64,000 bases of DNA, from the NCBI RefSeq assembly GCF_003762905.1, contig NZ_RJKS01000005.1:62001-126000 (forward strand), in the 5' to 3' direction. This document shows positions 22,504-30,673 of the stretch, in pieces. Under the pieces are notes generated by a model. The model worked only from the letters and a program-made list of their open reading frames with translations. It ran no database searches and was not told the DNA's origin. The position numbers and the translations under genes are program-made. Origin of the DNA: Curtobacterium sp. ZW137. GTDB taxonomy: Bacteria > Actinomycetota > Actinomycetes > Actinomycetales > Microbacteriaceae. How positions within the stretch are numbered: position 1 is the stretch's first letter; every line of letters starts with the position of its first letter.

Positions 22504-23148
22504 TCAGACCGCGCGGACGCGGACCAGGGCGCCGTCGACGACCAGGTCGCGCACCGTGAGCGAGGGGTCCGCGATCTGGAACCGCAGCGCACCACCGGGC
22601 TGGTCGAACCACGGCTGCACGAACCGCACCGTCACGAGGAACGGGCGGTCGACGACGTAGCGGTGCACCTCGGGTGCAGCGGCGACGTGCGGCGGGAGCG
22701 AGCGCGACGGCATCGGGGTGTCGAGCGGGTGCAGCAGGTAGCCGTCCGGGCCACCGATGCGGTCCACCGGGACACCGGCCGGGATCTGGATCGTCAGTCC
22801 GTCGGGGCCGGCCTGCGCGACCTGCTGCGCGAGCTGCGGGTACGTCGAGGCGGCGCGGTCGCGGAGCCCGTCGAGCTCGTACCGCTGGATGTCCCGCGGC
22901 GCCGGGAACGGCCGGTTCAGGAAGCGGCGGAGCATCTCGACGGCGTCGGCTTCCCCGCGCGCGGTCGCGAGACGACGGGCCGTGCCGTAGTCGACGACCT
23001 CGAGCGCGAAGGTGTCCGGGGCGTCGGCGGGGACGATGCGGAGCGCACCTTCCACCGGCGGCTCGTGCAGGGTCTCTCCGGGGAGCTGCACGTACCGGAT
23101 CGTGTAGCCGAGCTGGTCGAGGATGGGGCGCGTGTCCGCGAACGTCAT
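22504..23148 (-). CDS. Stand-alone TNT-fold protein 2
   Basis: 214 residues, clearly paralogous to the protein at 18412-19062 along its full length (both start MTFA and share EGALR, VDYG, VDRIGGPDG, SLPP, VRDLVVDG-type motifs). The TNT fold carries VDRIGGPDGYLL, SRSLPP, VHRYVV and PWFDQPGGALRF. As in its paralogue, the catalytic-region His is kept but the Gln is Arg. There is no export domain. The ATG at 23148 has TAGGCT 7 nt upstream, giving a probable leaderless transcript independent of sdhB, which ends 50 bp upstream. Role unknown: decoy, immunity or NAD-related enzyme. Confidence 0.75.
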   Translation of the reverse strand: MTFADTRPILDQLGYTIRYVQLPGETLHEPPVEGALRIVPADAPDTFALEVVDYGTARRLATARGEADAVEMLRRFLNRPFPAPRDIQRYELDGLRDRAASTYPQLAQQVAQAGPDGLTIQIPAGVPVDRIGGPDGYLLHPLDTPMPSRSLPPHVAAAPEVHRYVVDRPFLVTVRFVQPWFDQPGGALRFQIADPSLTVRDLVVDGALVRVRAV

Positions 23149-23155
23149 GAGCGGG

Positions 23156-23161
23156 AGCCTA
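23156..23161 (-). promoter_or_regulatory. Leaderless -10 box of TNT-fold gene 2
   Basis: TAGGCT on the minus strand, 7 nt before the ATG at 23148. Confidence 0.55.
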
Positions 23162-23198
23162 GTGGTCGGACCTATGCCGTTCCTGGTCTCCTGGCCGT

Positions 23199-23969
23199 CT
23201 ATGCCCGACCGCGCATGACGGCCTGCTTGACCTCGGCGATGGCCTTCGTGACCTGGATCCCACGCGGGCACGCGTCGGTGCAGTTGAAGGTCGTGCGGCA
23301 GCGCCACACGCCTTCCTTGTCGTTGAGGATGTCGAGGCGCACGTTCGCGGCGTCGTCGCGCGAGTCGAAGATGAAGCGGTGCGCGTTGACGATCGCGGCC
23401 GGACCGAAGTACTGCCCGTCGGTCCAGAACACCGGGCACGAGGACGTGCACGCGGCGCACAGGATGCACTTCGTGGTGTCGTCGAAGCGGGCACGGTCGG
23501 CGACGGACTGCACGCGCTCCTTGCCGGGCTCCGGCGCCTTCGCGGGCTGGAGGAACGGCTGGACCTCGCGGTAGGACTTGAAGAAGGGCTCCATGTCGAC
23601 GACGAGGTCCTTCTCGAGCGGCAGGCCCTTGATCGCCTCGACGTAGATCGGCTTCGACACGTCGAGGTCCTTGATCAGCGTCTTGCACGCCAGACGGTTG
23701 CGGCCGTTGATGCGCATCGCGTCCGAACCGCAGACACCGTGCGCGCAGGAGCGACGGAAGGTCAGCGACCCGTCCTGCTCCCACTTGATCTTGTGCAGGG
23801 CGTCGAGGATGCGGTCGGTCGGCAGCATCATGACGTCGAAGTCCTGCCAGCGCGGCTCGTCGTCGACGTCCGGGTCGAAACGCCGGATGATCACGGTGAC
23901 GGGGAACGAGCCGGGAGGGGCGTCCACCGCATCGGTGCGGGGTGCGTCGGAGACCAGGGTGTCGGTCAT
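23199..23969 (-). CDS. sdhB: Succinate dehydrogenase iron-sulfur subunit
   Basis: 256-residue electron-transfer subunit of complex II, linking FAD in SdhA to menaquinone. All three cluster motifs are visible: 2Fe-2S (SCAHGVCGSDA with a later Cys), 4Fe-4S (CILCAACTSSCP) and 3Fe-4S (CTDACPRG). The ATG at 23969 overlaps the sdhA stop by one base (TGATG), giving tight coupling. The N-terminal 20 residues are a variable Asp/Pro-rich extension. It is the last gene of sdhCDAB. Confidence 0.97.
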   Translation of the reverse strand: MTDTLVSDAPRTDAVDAPPGSFPVTVIIRRFDPDVDDEPRWQDFDVMMLPTDRILDALHKIKWEQDGSLTFRRSCAHGVCGSDAMRINGRNRLACKTLIKDLDVSKPIYVEAIKGLPLEKDLVVDMEPFFKSYREVQPFLQPAKAPEPGKERVQSVADRARFDDTTKCILCAACTSSCPVFWTDGQYFGPAAIVNAHRFIFDSRDDAANVRLDILNDKEGVWRCRTTFNCTDACPRGIQVTKAIAEVKQAVMRGRA

Positions 23970-25762
23970 CAGTACTTCCTCTCCATCGGCTCGTACCGCG
24001 TCACGACGACCGGCTTCCAGTCGAGTGTGATGTGGTCGTCGGCGAGTGACGAGTGCGGATCGCCCGTCAGGTACGCCATGGTGTGCTGCATGTAGTTCTC
24101 GTCGTCGCGCTTCGGGTAGTCGTCGCGCATGTGGCCGCCGCGGGACTCCTTGCGGTTCCGGGCGGAGTAGACGACGACCTCGGCGAGGTCGAGCAGGAAC
24201 CCGAGCTCGACGGCTTCGAGCAGGTCGGTGTTGAACCGCTTGCCCTTGTCCTGCACCGAGACGTTCATGAACCGGTTGCGGAGCGTGTGGATCGTCTCCG
24301 TGACGCGGGCGAGGGACTCGTCGGTGCGGAACACCTGCGCGTTCTTGTCCATCTCCTCCTGCAGTTCCTTGCGGAGGGCGGCGACCCGCTCGGTGCCGGT
24401 CGAGGCACGCAGCTGCTCGAGCATCCCGCGGACGTTCGCGGCGGGGTCCTCGGGGAGGGGGAGGAACTCGGCGGTCTGCACCCACTCGGCGGCGTTGTTG
24501 CCGGAGCGCTTCCCGAAGACGTTGATGTCGAGCAGCGAGTTCGTGCCGAGGCGGTTCGACCCGTGCACCGAGACGCATGCGCACTCGCCGGCGGCGTACA
24601 TGCCGGGGACGACGGTGTCGTTGTCGGAGAGGACCTCGGCGTTGGTGTTCGTCGGGATGCCACCCATCGCGTAGTGCGCGGTCGGCATCACCGGAACGGG
24701 CTCGACCACCGGGTCGACGCCGAGGTAGGTGCGCGCGAACTCGGTGATGTCGGGGAGCTTGGTCTCGAGGACCTCGGCACCCAGGTGCGTGCAGTCGAGG
24801 AGCACGTAGTCCTTGTTCGGACCGGCACCCCGGCCCTCGGCCACTTCCTGCACCATGCACCGGGCGACGATGTCACGCGGTGCGAGGTCCTTGATGGTGG
24901 GGGCGTACCGCTCCATGAAGCGCTCGCCAGAGGCGTTGCGGAGGATCGCGCCCTCACCACGGGCGCCCTCGGTGAGGAGGATGCCGAGGCCCGCGAGCCC
25001 GGTCGGGTGGAACTGGAAGAACTCCATGTCCTCGAGCGGGAGGCCGGTGCGCCAGACGATCCCGACGCCGTCACCGGTGAGGGTGTGCGCGTTCGAGGTC
25101 GTCTTGTACATCTTGCCGAAGCCGCCGGTCGCGAAGATCATCGCCTTCGCGTGGAACACGTGCAGCTCGCCGGTCGCGAGCTCGAACGCCACGACGCCCG
25201 CCGGCTGCTTGCGGGTGACGCCGTCGTCGCCGACGACGTCCACCATGATGAGGTCGAGGGCGTAGAACTCGTTGAAGAAGTTCACGCCGAGCTTCACGCA
25301 GTTCTGGAACAGCGTCTGCAGGATCATGTGGCCGGTGCGGTCCGCGGCGTAGCAGGCCCGGCGCACCGGGGCCTTGCCGTGGTCACGGGTATGGCCGCCG
25401 AAGCGACGCTGGTCGATCTTGCCCTCTGGCGTGCGGTTGAACGGCAGCCCCATGTTCTCGAGGTCGATGACCGCGTCGATCGCTTCCTTCGCGAGGATCT
25501 CGGCGGCGTCCTGGTCGACCAGGTAGTCGCCGCCCTTGATCGTGTCGAACGTGTGCCACTCCCACGAGTCCTCTTCGACGTTCGCGAGCGCTGCCGCCAT
25601 GCCGCCCTGCGCCGCACCCGTGTGGGAGCGCGTCGGGTACAGCTTCGAGATGACGGCGGTGTTCGCCTTCGGCCCCGCTTCGATCGCGGCCCGCATGCCG
25701 GCGCCTCCCGCGCCGATGATGACGATGTCGAACTGGTGGTGATGGACGGTGATGTCGGTCAC
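23969..25762 (-). CDS. sdhA: Succinate dehydrogenase flavoprotein subunit
   Basis: 597-residue catalytic subunit oxidising succinate to fumarate. N-terminal FAD-binding motif [26 protein letters not shown] contains the His that binds FAD covalently. [20 protein letters not shown] carries substrate-binding residues, and the capping domain and C-terminal helical domain are complete. It starts at GTG 25762, 49 bp after sdhD. Its length is normal and no key residue is missing. Confidence 0.97.
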   Translation of the reverse strand: MTDITVHHHQFDIVIIGAGGAGMRAAIEAGPKANTAVISKLYPTRSHTGAAQGGMAAALANVEEDSWEWHTFDTIKGGDYLVDQDAAEILAKEAIDAVIDLENMGLPFNRTPEGKIDQRRFGGHTRDHGKAPVRRACYAADRTGHMILQTLFQNCVKLGVNFFNEFYALDLIMVDVVGDDGVTRKQPAGVVAFELATGELHVFHAKAMIFATGGFGKMYKTTSNAHTLTGDGVGIVWRTGLPLEDMEFFQFHPTGLAGLGILLTEGARGEGAILRNASGERFMERYAPTIKDLAPRDIVARCMVQEVAEGRGAGPNKDYVLLDCTHLGAEVLETKLPDITEFARTYLGVDPVVEPVPVMPTAHYAMGGIPTNTNAEVLSDNDTVVPGMYAAGECACVSVHGSNRLGTNSLLDINVFGKRSGNNAAEWVQTAEFLPLPEDPAANVRGMLEQLRASTGTERVAALRKELQEEMDKNAQVFRTDESLARVTETIHTLRNRFMNVSVQDKGKRFNTDLLEAVELGFLLDLAEVVVYSARNRKESRGGHMRDDYPKRDDENYMQHTMAYLTGDPHSSLADDHITLDWKPVVVTRYEPMERKY

Positions 25763-25811
25763 GGTGTCTTTCCGTTGGGGAGCGGGTGCGGGCTGCGGTG
25801 CTGGGCCGGGG

Positions 25812-26258
25812 CTACTGCGCGGGGCAGAACGACGGCAGGTCCGCGGCGGCGGCGCCGGCGGGGCACGGGTCGAAGGTCCAGCACACCAGGGTGCCGAGGA
25901 CGATGAGCAGCACGCACGCGACGAGGATCGCGATGAGCAGGGTCTTCCGGACGGCCGGCTTCGACACGTAGTCGTTGACGATGGTGCGCATGCCGTTCGA
26001 GCCGTGGATCAGCGCGAGCCACAGCATCAGGGTGTCCCACACCTGCCAGAAGGGGCTCGCCCACTTGCCGGCGACGAACGCGAAGTCGATCTGCTTGACG
26101 CCTTCGCCCGCCACCATGTTGACGAAGAGGTGGCCGAAGATCAGCACGACGAGCAGGACGCCCGAGCCGCGCATGTAGATCCAGCCCCACTTCTCCCAGT
26201 TGGTGGTGCGGCGTGCGGCCTCGGCACTGCGAGGGGGCGCGATGGTCTGCGTGGTCAT
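25812..26258 (-). CDS. sdhD: Succinate dehydrogenase membrane anchor subunit
   Basis: 148-residue membrane protein with three spans ([51 protein letters not shown]). The His residues in FGHLF and IHGSNG are likely haem or quinone-site ligands. It anchors SdhAB with SdhC. The C-terminus is Cys/Ala-rich ([17 protein letters not shown]). It starts 13 bp after sdhC. Confidence 0.93.
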   Translation of the reverse strand: MTTQTIAPPRSAEAARRTTNWEKWGWIYMRGSGVLLVVLIFGHLFVNMVAGEGVKQIDFAFVAGKWASPFWQVWDTLMLWLALIHGSNGMRTIVNDYVSKPAVRKTLLIAILVACVLLIVLGTLVCWTFDPCPAGAAAADLPSFCPAQ

Positions 26259-26271
26259 GGTCAGCCCCTGA

Positions 26272-26721
26272 TCAGTGGAAGTCGGCGACGAGGTTCATGA
26301 GCTGGCGCGGCAGGAAGCCCGCGATCGCCACGGCCCAGAGCACGATGACGATCCAGAACATCGCCCGCTGGTACTTCGGCCCCTTGGACCAGAAGTCGAT
26401 CAGGATGATGCGCAGCCCGTTGAACGCGTGGAAGACGATCGCCATCACGAGGGCGATCTCGCCGAGGTTCATGATCGGCGTCTTGTACGTCGAGATGACG
26501 GCGTTGTACGCCTCTGGGGAGAGGCGGACGAGGGCCGTGTCGAGGATGTGCACGAGCAGGAAGAAGTAGATCGCGACACCGGTCACGCGGTGCAGGACCC
26601 AGGACCACATCCCGGTGCTGCCGCGGTACAGGGTGCCCTGTGGCGTCCGTGATGCGCGCGGCGCATCGATCGTCACCTGCGGGGCGGCTGTCGCCGTACC
26701 CCCTGCGGTCTGCTCGGCCAT
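26272..26721 (-). CDS. sdhC: Succinate dehydrogenase cytochrome b subunit
   Basis: 149-residue membrane subunit, first gene of the operon. A variable Ala/Thr-rich N-terminus precedes GMWSWVLHRVTGVAIYFFLL, where the His and Arg typify the SdhC family. Two more spans follow, with VFHAFNGLRIILID. GGGAAGG lies 8-9 nt upstream of the ATG at 26721. The 75 bp to the next gene shows no clear hairpin. Confidence 0.94.
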   Translation of the reverse strand: MAEQTAGGTATAAPQVTIDAPRASRTPQGTLYRGSTGMWSWVLHRVTGVAIYFFLLVHILDTALVRLSPEAYNAVISTYKTPIMNLGEIALVMAIVFHAFNGLRIILIDFWSKGPKYQRAMFWIVIVLWAVAIAGFLPRQLMNLVADFH

Positions 26722-26796
26722 GAGCTCGCCTTCCCGTAGGACAGGCCCGCCGATCGGCGAGCCGTTGCCGTCATGTTCGTGTGGAACACGTCCATC

Positions 26797-28044
26797 CTAC
26801 GACCGCGCACTGACGTTCTCGTTCCACCCCGTGAGAATCCCACGCCCCGCGGGCGGCGCGCCGATGGTCCTGGCGGTGTCGTGGTGTGCGAGCAGTTCGT
26901 CGCCGATCGCCTCCCACGTGGTGCCCTCGACGCGGAGCCGGCCGGCGGATCCCATCCGATCGGCCCGAGCACGGTCGAGGTGCAGCCCGAGCACGGCCGC
27001 CCGGAGCGCCTGCGGCACGTCCGGGTCGTAGAGCTCGCCGTCGAGTCCCGGCGCGACGAGGTCGAGCGGACCGCCGGCCGCCGGGGCGACGACCGGGAGC
27101 CCGGATGCGTGCGCCTCCTGCAGGGTCTGCCCGAACGTCTCGGCGGGACCCGTGTGCACGAACACGTCGAGCGCCGCGTACACGTCGGCCAGCGCGTCGC
27201 CGCGCAGTGGACCGGTGAAGGTCGCGTCCAGGTGACGGAGCCGTCGCTCCAGCGCCGGACGGGAGGGTCCCCCTCCTGCGACCACGACCCTGATCCCGGG
27301 GATGCCACCGAGTTCGGCGAGCCGTTCGACCTCCTTCTCCGGTGCGAGCCGGCCCACGTAGCCCACGATGGTCTCCCCGTGCGGAGCGAGTCGCCGCCGC
27401 AGGGCGCGCACCGGGCCGGACCGCCGTCGGTCCGGGTGGAAGAGGACGGTGTCGACGCCACGACCCCACCTGGCGACGCGCGGCACGCCGTCCGCGGCGA
27501 GCATCGCCGCGGTCGCGGACGACGGGGCGAGCGTCAGCGACGCCCCGGCGTGGATGCGCCCGAGCACCCGGCGGACGAGGGGCGTGGTCGCTGCCAGGCC
27601 GTTGCGGCGGGCGAACCCGGCCACGTCGGTCTGGAAGACGGCGACGGAGGGGATGCCGAGCCTCCCGGCTGCCGTGATCGCGCGCCCACCCAACAGGAAC
27701 GGACTCGCGGCGTGCAGCACGTCGGCGCCGGAGGCGGCGAGGATGGTGTCGAGGACGGGGTGGGGGAGCGCGACCGGGAACTGCCGGTACGCGACGGCGG
27801 GGATCCGGTGGACGTCGAACCCGCGGTACCGCTCCAGCTCGGTCCGGGAACGACGGCTCGCGAGCCACGGGGTGTCCGGCGCGATCACGACCGCGCGGTG
27901 GCCCCGGCGCTCGAGGTGGTCCAGGACCGCCAGGACACTCGTGGTCACGCCGTTGAGGGTGGGCAGGAAGCTCTCGGTCACGACGGCGACGGTCCTCTGG
28001 GCCGAGCCGCGCTCCACGCTGCGTGCGTTCATGGCGGTGCCCAT
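26797..28044 (-). CDS. GT4 family glycosyltransferase, MgtA/PimB-like alpha-mannosyltransferase
   Basis: 415 residues (411 if the second ATG at 28032 is used; ribosome-site spacing is poor for both). The N-terminal fold starts VAVVTESFLPTLNGVTTSVL, the usual opening of GDP-mannose-dependent glycolipid or phosphatidylinositol mannosyltransferases. The C-terminal GT-B half has VGYVGRLAPEKEVERLAEL and the sugar-nucleotide-binding E-x7-E (TGPAETFGQTLQEAHASGLP). It would transfer mannose to a membrane glycolipid at the inner leaflet. The divergent manC gene supplies GDP-mannose, supporting the donor assignment. Confidence 0.82.
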   Translation of the reverse strand: MGTAMNARSVERGSAQRTVAVVTESFLPTLNGVTTSVLAVLDHLERRGHRAVVIAPDTPWLASRRSRTELERYRGFDVHRIPAVAYRQFPVALPHPVLDTILAASGADVLHAASPFLLGGRAITAAGRLGIPSVAVFQTDVAGFARRNGLAATTPLVRRVLGRIHAGASLTLAPSSATAAMLAADGVPRVARWGRGVDTVLFHPDRRRSGPVRALRRRLAPHGETIVGYVGRLAPEKEVERLAELGGIPGIRVVVAGGGPSRPALERRLRHLDATFTGPLRGDALADVYAALDVFVHTGPAETFGQTLQEAHASGLPVVAPAAGGPLDLVAPGLDGELYDPDVPQALRAAVLGLHLDRARADRMGSAGRLRVEGTTWEAIGDELLAHHDTARTIGAPPAGRGILTGWNENVSARS

Positions 28045-28191
28045 GCTCCGCGCGCCACGTGACGCTGCGGGGGACCCGACGGTGAACGGGACGGTGGGCG
28101 CGGGTGAACTCACCGTGCGGTTTGCCGCACCGGGCGCGCACCCGTCGGGCGATCCCGTCGTGCGCACCCAGGAAGGACGACCCCCGACCGG

Positions 28192-28197
28192 TACGGT
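28192..28197 (+). promoter_or_regulatory. Leaderless -10 box of manC
   Basis: TACGGT, exactly 6 nt before the GTG start at 28204. Confidence 0.55.
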
Positions 28198-28203
28198 GAG
28201 CGG

Positions 28204-29319
28204 GTGGCAGCCCCCCTCGAAGACTTCTACGCGATCATCCCCGCCGGCGGGATCGGATCGCGCCTCTGGCCGCTCTCGCGCGCCGACGCCCCGAAGTTCC
28301 TGCACGACCTGACCGGATCGGGCACCTCGCTCCTCCGGCAGACGTGGGACCGGCTCGCACCGCTCGCGGGGGAGTCGCGGATCATGGTGGTCACCGGCCG
28401 CGCGCACCGCGTCGCGGTCGAGTCGCAGCTGCCGGGCATCGACGACCACAACGTCGTGCTCGAGAGCGAGCCGAAGGACTCCACCGCGGCGATCGGTCTC
28501 GCGGCCGCGATCCTCCGTCGTCGGGAGCCCGACGTCGTCATCGGGTCGTTCGCGGCCGACCACGTCATCGGCGACGCCCGCGGGTTCCGCCGGTCGGTGC
28601 GCGAGGCCGTGGCGGTCGCCCGTGCCGGGTACGTCACCACGATCGGCATCACCCCGACCGAGCCGGCGATCGGCTTCGGCTACATCCACGCCGACGGTGA
28701 GGGCCTGGGGGTCGATGGTGCCCCGAACGCCCACTCGGTGCGGTCCTTCGTCGAGAAGCCCGACCTGGACACGGCCCGCGGGTACCTGGAGGACGGCTCC
28801 TACCTCTGGAACGCCGGCATGTTCATCGCCCGGGCGGACGTCATCCTCGCGGAGATCGGCCGGGCCGAGCCGGAGCTGCTCGCCGGCCTCGAAGAGCTCG
28901 CCGCCGCGTGGGACACCTCGGCGCGCGGCGTCGTGGTGGACCGGATCTGGCCCGCGCTGAAGAAGATCGCGATCGACTACACCGTGGCGGAGCCCGCGGC
29001 GGCTGCCGGCCGGATGGCCGTGGTGCCCGGCGACTTCGACTGGGACGACGTCGGCGACTTCGCGTCCCTCGCGAAGTTGCAGTCCGGCGGCCGGACGAAC
29101 AACCTCGCGGTGCTCGGCGACGGCGCCCGGATCCTGGCGGACTCCTCGAGCGGGATCGTGGTGTCGCACAGCCAGCGCCTGATCTCGCTCATCGGGGTCG
29201 AGGACATCGTGGTCGTGGACACCCCGGACGCACTGCTCGTGACGACCAGCGCGAACGCCCAGCGGGTCAAGGGTGTGGTGGATGCACTGAAGATCAGTGG
29301 CCGGGACGACGTCCTGTAG
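28204..29319 (+). CDS. manC: Mannose-1-phosphate guanylyltransferase
   Basis: 371-residue enzyme making GDP-mannose from mannose 1-phosphate and GTP. The N-terminal nucleotidyltransferase motif AIIPAGGIGSRLWPLSR (about 10-26) and PKFLHDL match the family, and SFVEKPDLDTA carries the catalytic-site Lys region. No fused isomerase domain is present, and its length matches the short actinobacterial form. It begins at GTG with TACGGT 6 nt upstream. Its product feeds mannosyltransferases such as the divergent neighbour. Confidence 0.93.
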   Translation: MAAPLEDFYAIIPAGGIGSRLWPLSRADAPKFLHDLTGSGTSLLRQTWDRLAPLAGESRIMVVTGRAHRVAVESQLPGIDDHNVVLESEPKDSTAAIGLAAAILRRREPDVVIGSFAADHVIGDARGFRRSVREAVAVARAGYVTTIGITPTEPAIGFGYIHADGEGLGVDGAPNAHSVRSFVEKPDLDTARGYLEDGSYLWNAGMFIARADVILAEIGRAEPELLAGLEELAAAWDTSARGVVVDRIWPALKKIAIDYTVAEPAAAAGRMAVVPGDFDWDDVGDFASLAKLQSGGRTNNLAVLGDGARILADSSSGIVVSHSQRLISLIGVEDIVVVDTPDALLVTTSANAQRVKGVVDALKISGRDDVL

Positions 29320-29365
29320 CGCTCCATCGCCAAACCCCCACAACTGGGGTCCTGAGCACGTCGTC

Positions 29366-29386
29366 GCGTTACGGCCGCGTTACGGC
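29366..29386 (+). promoter_or_regulatory. Phased direct repeat upstream of the nucleoside-binding lipoprotein gene
   Basis: GCGTTACGGC occurs at 29366-29375 and 29377-29386 (11-bp period, one helical turn). A half-site-like CGTAAC follows at 29399-29404. TACTGT (29455-29460) is a possible -10. The spacing suits two regulator molecules on the same DNA face. The regulator is unknown. Confidence 0.35.
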
Positions 29387-29516
29387 GCGGTCGCGATCTC
29401 GTAACTGATCCACAGGCGGCTCCGAGGGCGTTCTGTACCGACCAGGCGGTCGTGTACTGTCGCCACGATCGCCCGGTGCGCAGTGACCGGGCCCTGCTCC
29501 CCGGAGGAACCAACCC

Positions 29517-30590
29517 GTGTCATCTCGTACCCGTCAGATCGCACTCAGCGGCCTCGCGCTCCTCGGCACCGTCGCCGTCCTGGCCGGCTGCTCCGCCGCT
29601 CCGTCCGACACCTCGTCGGCGAAGACCACCAGCTTCCGCCCCTGCATGGTGTCGGACTCCGGCGGCTTCGACGACAAGTCCTTCAACCAGCTCGGCTACG
29701 AGGGCCTGAAGGACGCCGCCAAGGACCTCGGCGCGACCTACAAGTCGGCCGAGTCGAAGGACTCCACGGTCTACGACTCCAACATCGAGCAGCTCGTCAA
29801 CCAGAACTGCAAGCTCATCGTGACGGTCGGCTTCAACCTCGCCGACGCCACGAAGAAGCAGGCCGCTGCGAACCCCGACACCGACTTCGCGATCATCGAC
29901 GACAACTCGATCGACGCCAAGAACGTCAAGCCGATCACGTTCGACACCTCGCAGGCGGCGTTCCTCGCCGGCTACGCGGCGGCGTCCTACTCGAAGTCCG
30001 GCGTCGTCGGCACCTTCGGCGGCATGCAGATCCCGACCGTCACCATCTTCATGGACGGCTTCGCGGACGGCGTGAAGTACTACAACGAGAAGAAGGGCAA
30101 GGACGTCCAGGTCAAGGGCTGGGACGTCGACAGCCAGAAGGGCTCCTTCACCGGTGGCTTCGAGGCCGGCACCCAGGCGAAGTCGGTCGCGCAGACCCTC
30201 CTCGACCAGAACGCCGACGTGATCCTGCCCGTCGGTGGCCCGATCTACCAGAGCGCCGCGGAAGCCATCAAGGACGCCGACAACGGCTCCGTCCTGATCG
30301 GTGCGGACAGCGACCTCTACGAGGCCGACCCGCGCTACAAGGACATCGCACTGACGTCCGTCGAGAAGGGCATGCGCCCCGCGACCAAGGACGTCGTCGA
30401 GCAGGCTGCCAAGGGCGACTTCTCGAAGACCCCGTACGTCGGCACGCTGAAGAACGACGGCGTCGGCATCGCGCCGTTCCACGACTACGCGTCGAAGGTC
30501 GACTCGGGCCTGTCCAAGGAGCTCGACACGATCAAGGCCGGCATCATCGACGGCTCGATCAAGGTCGAGACCAAGGCGACCGTCAAGTAG
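29517..30590 (+). CDS. BMP family nucleoside-binding lipoprotein
   Basis: 357-residue substrate-binding lipoprotein of an ABC nucleoside importer, anchored outside the membrane. Signal peptide with lipobox LAGC (Cys about 25). The mature BMP fold has DSGGFDDKSFNQLGYEGL near the start and VGTFGGMQIPTVTIFMDGFA in the middle, both typical. The GTG start has GGAGG 10 nt upstream. The ABC ATPase follows after a hairpin, so the binding protein can be made in excess of the membrane parts. Confidence 0.93.
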   Translation: MSSRTRQIALSGLALLGTVAVLAGCSAAPSDTSSAKTTSFRPCMVSDSGGFDDKSFNQLGYEGLKDAAKDLGATYKSAESKDSTVYDSNIEQLVNQNCKLIVTVGFNLADATKKQAAANPDTDFAIIDDNSIDAKNVKPITFDTSQAAFLAGYAAASYSKSGVVGTFGGMQIPTVTIFMDGFADGVKYYNEKKGKDVQVKGWDVDSQKGSFTGGFEAGTQAKSVAQTLLDQNADVILPVGGPIYQSAAEAIKDADNGSVLIGADSDLYEADPRYKDIALTSVEKGMRPATKDVVEQAAKGDFSKTPYVGTLKNDGVGIAPFHDYASKVDSGLSKELDTIKAGIIDGSIKVETKATVK

Positions 30591-30598
30591 CACCACCG

Positions 30599-30630
30599 AT
30601 GCGGGCGGGGGAGTTCTCCTCCGCCCGCAT
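30599..30630 (+). terminator. Hairpin after the BMP gene (partial terminator or attenuator)
   Basis: ATGCGGGCGG (30599-30608) pairs with CCGCCCGCAT (30621-30630), and inner bases also pair partly. It lies between the binding-protein and ATPase genes. A new -10 box (30662-30667) follows, consistent with terminating most BMP transcripts and restarting. Confidence 0.6.
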
Positions 30631-30661
30631 TCCCATGCGCTCCGCAGCACCACGACAGAAA

Positions 30662-30667
30662 TAGACT
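30662..30667 (+). promoter_or_regulatory. Leaderless -10 box of the nucleoside ABC ATPase gene
   Basis: TAGACT, 6 nt (CCCGAC) before the ATG at 30674. There is no ribosome site between them. Confidence 0.6.
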
Positions 30668-30673
30668 CCCGAC

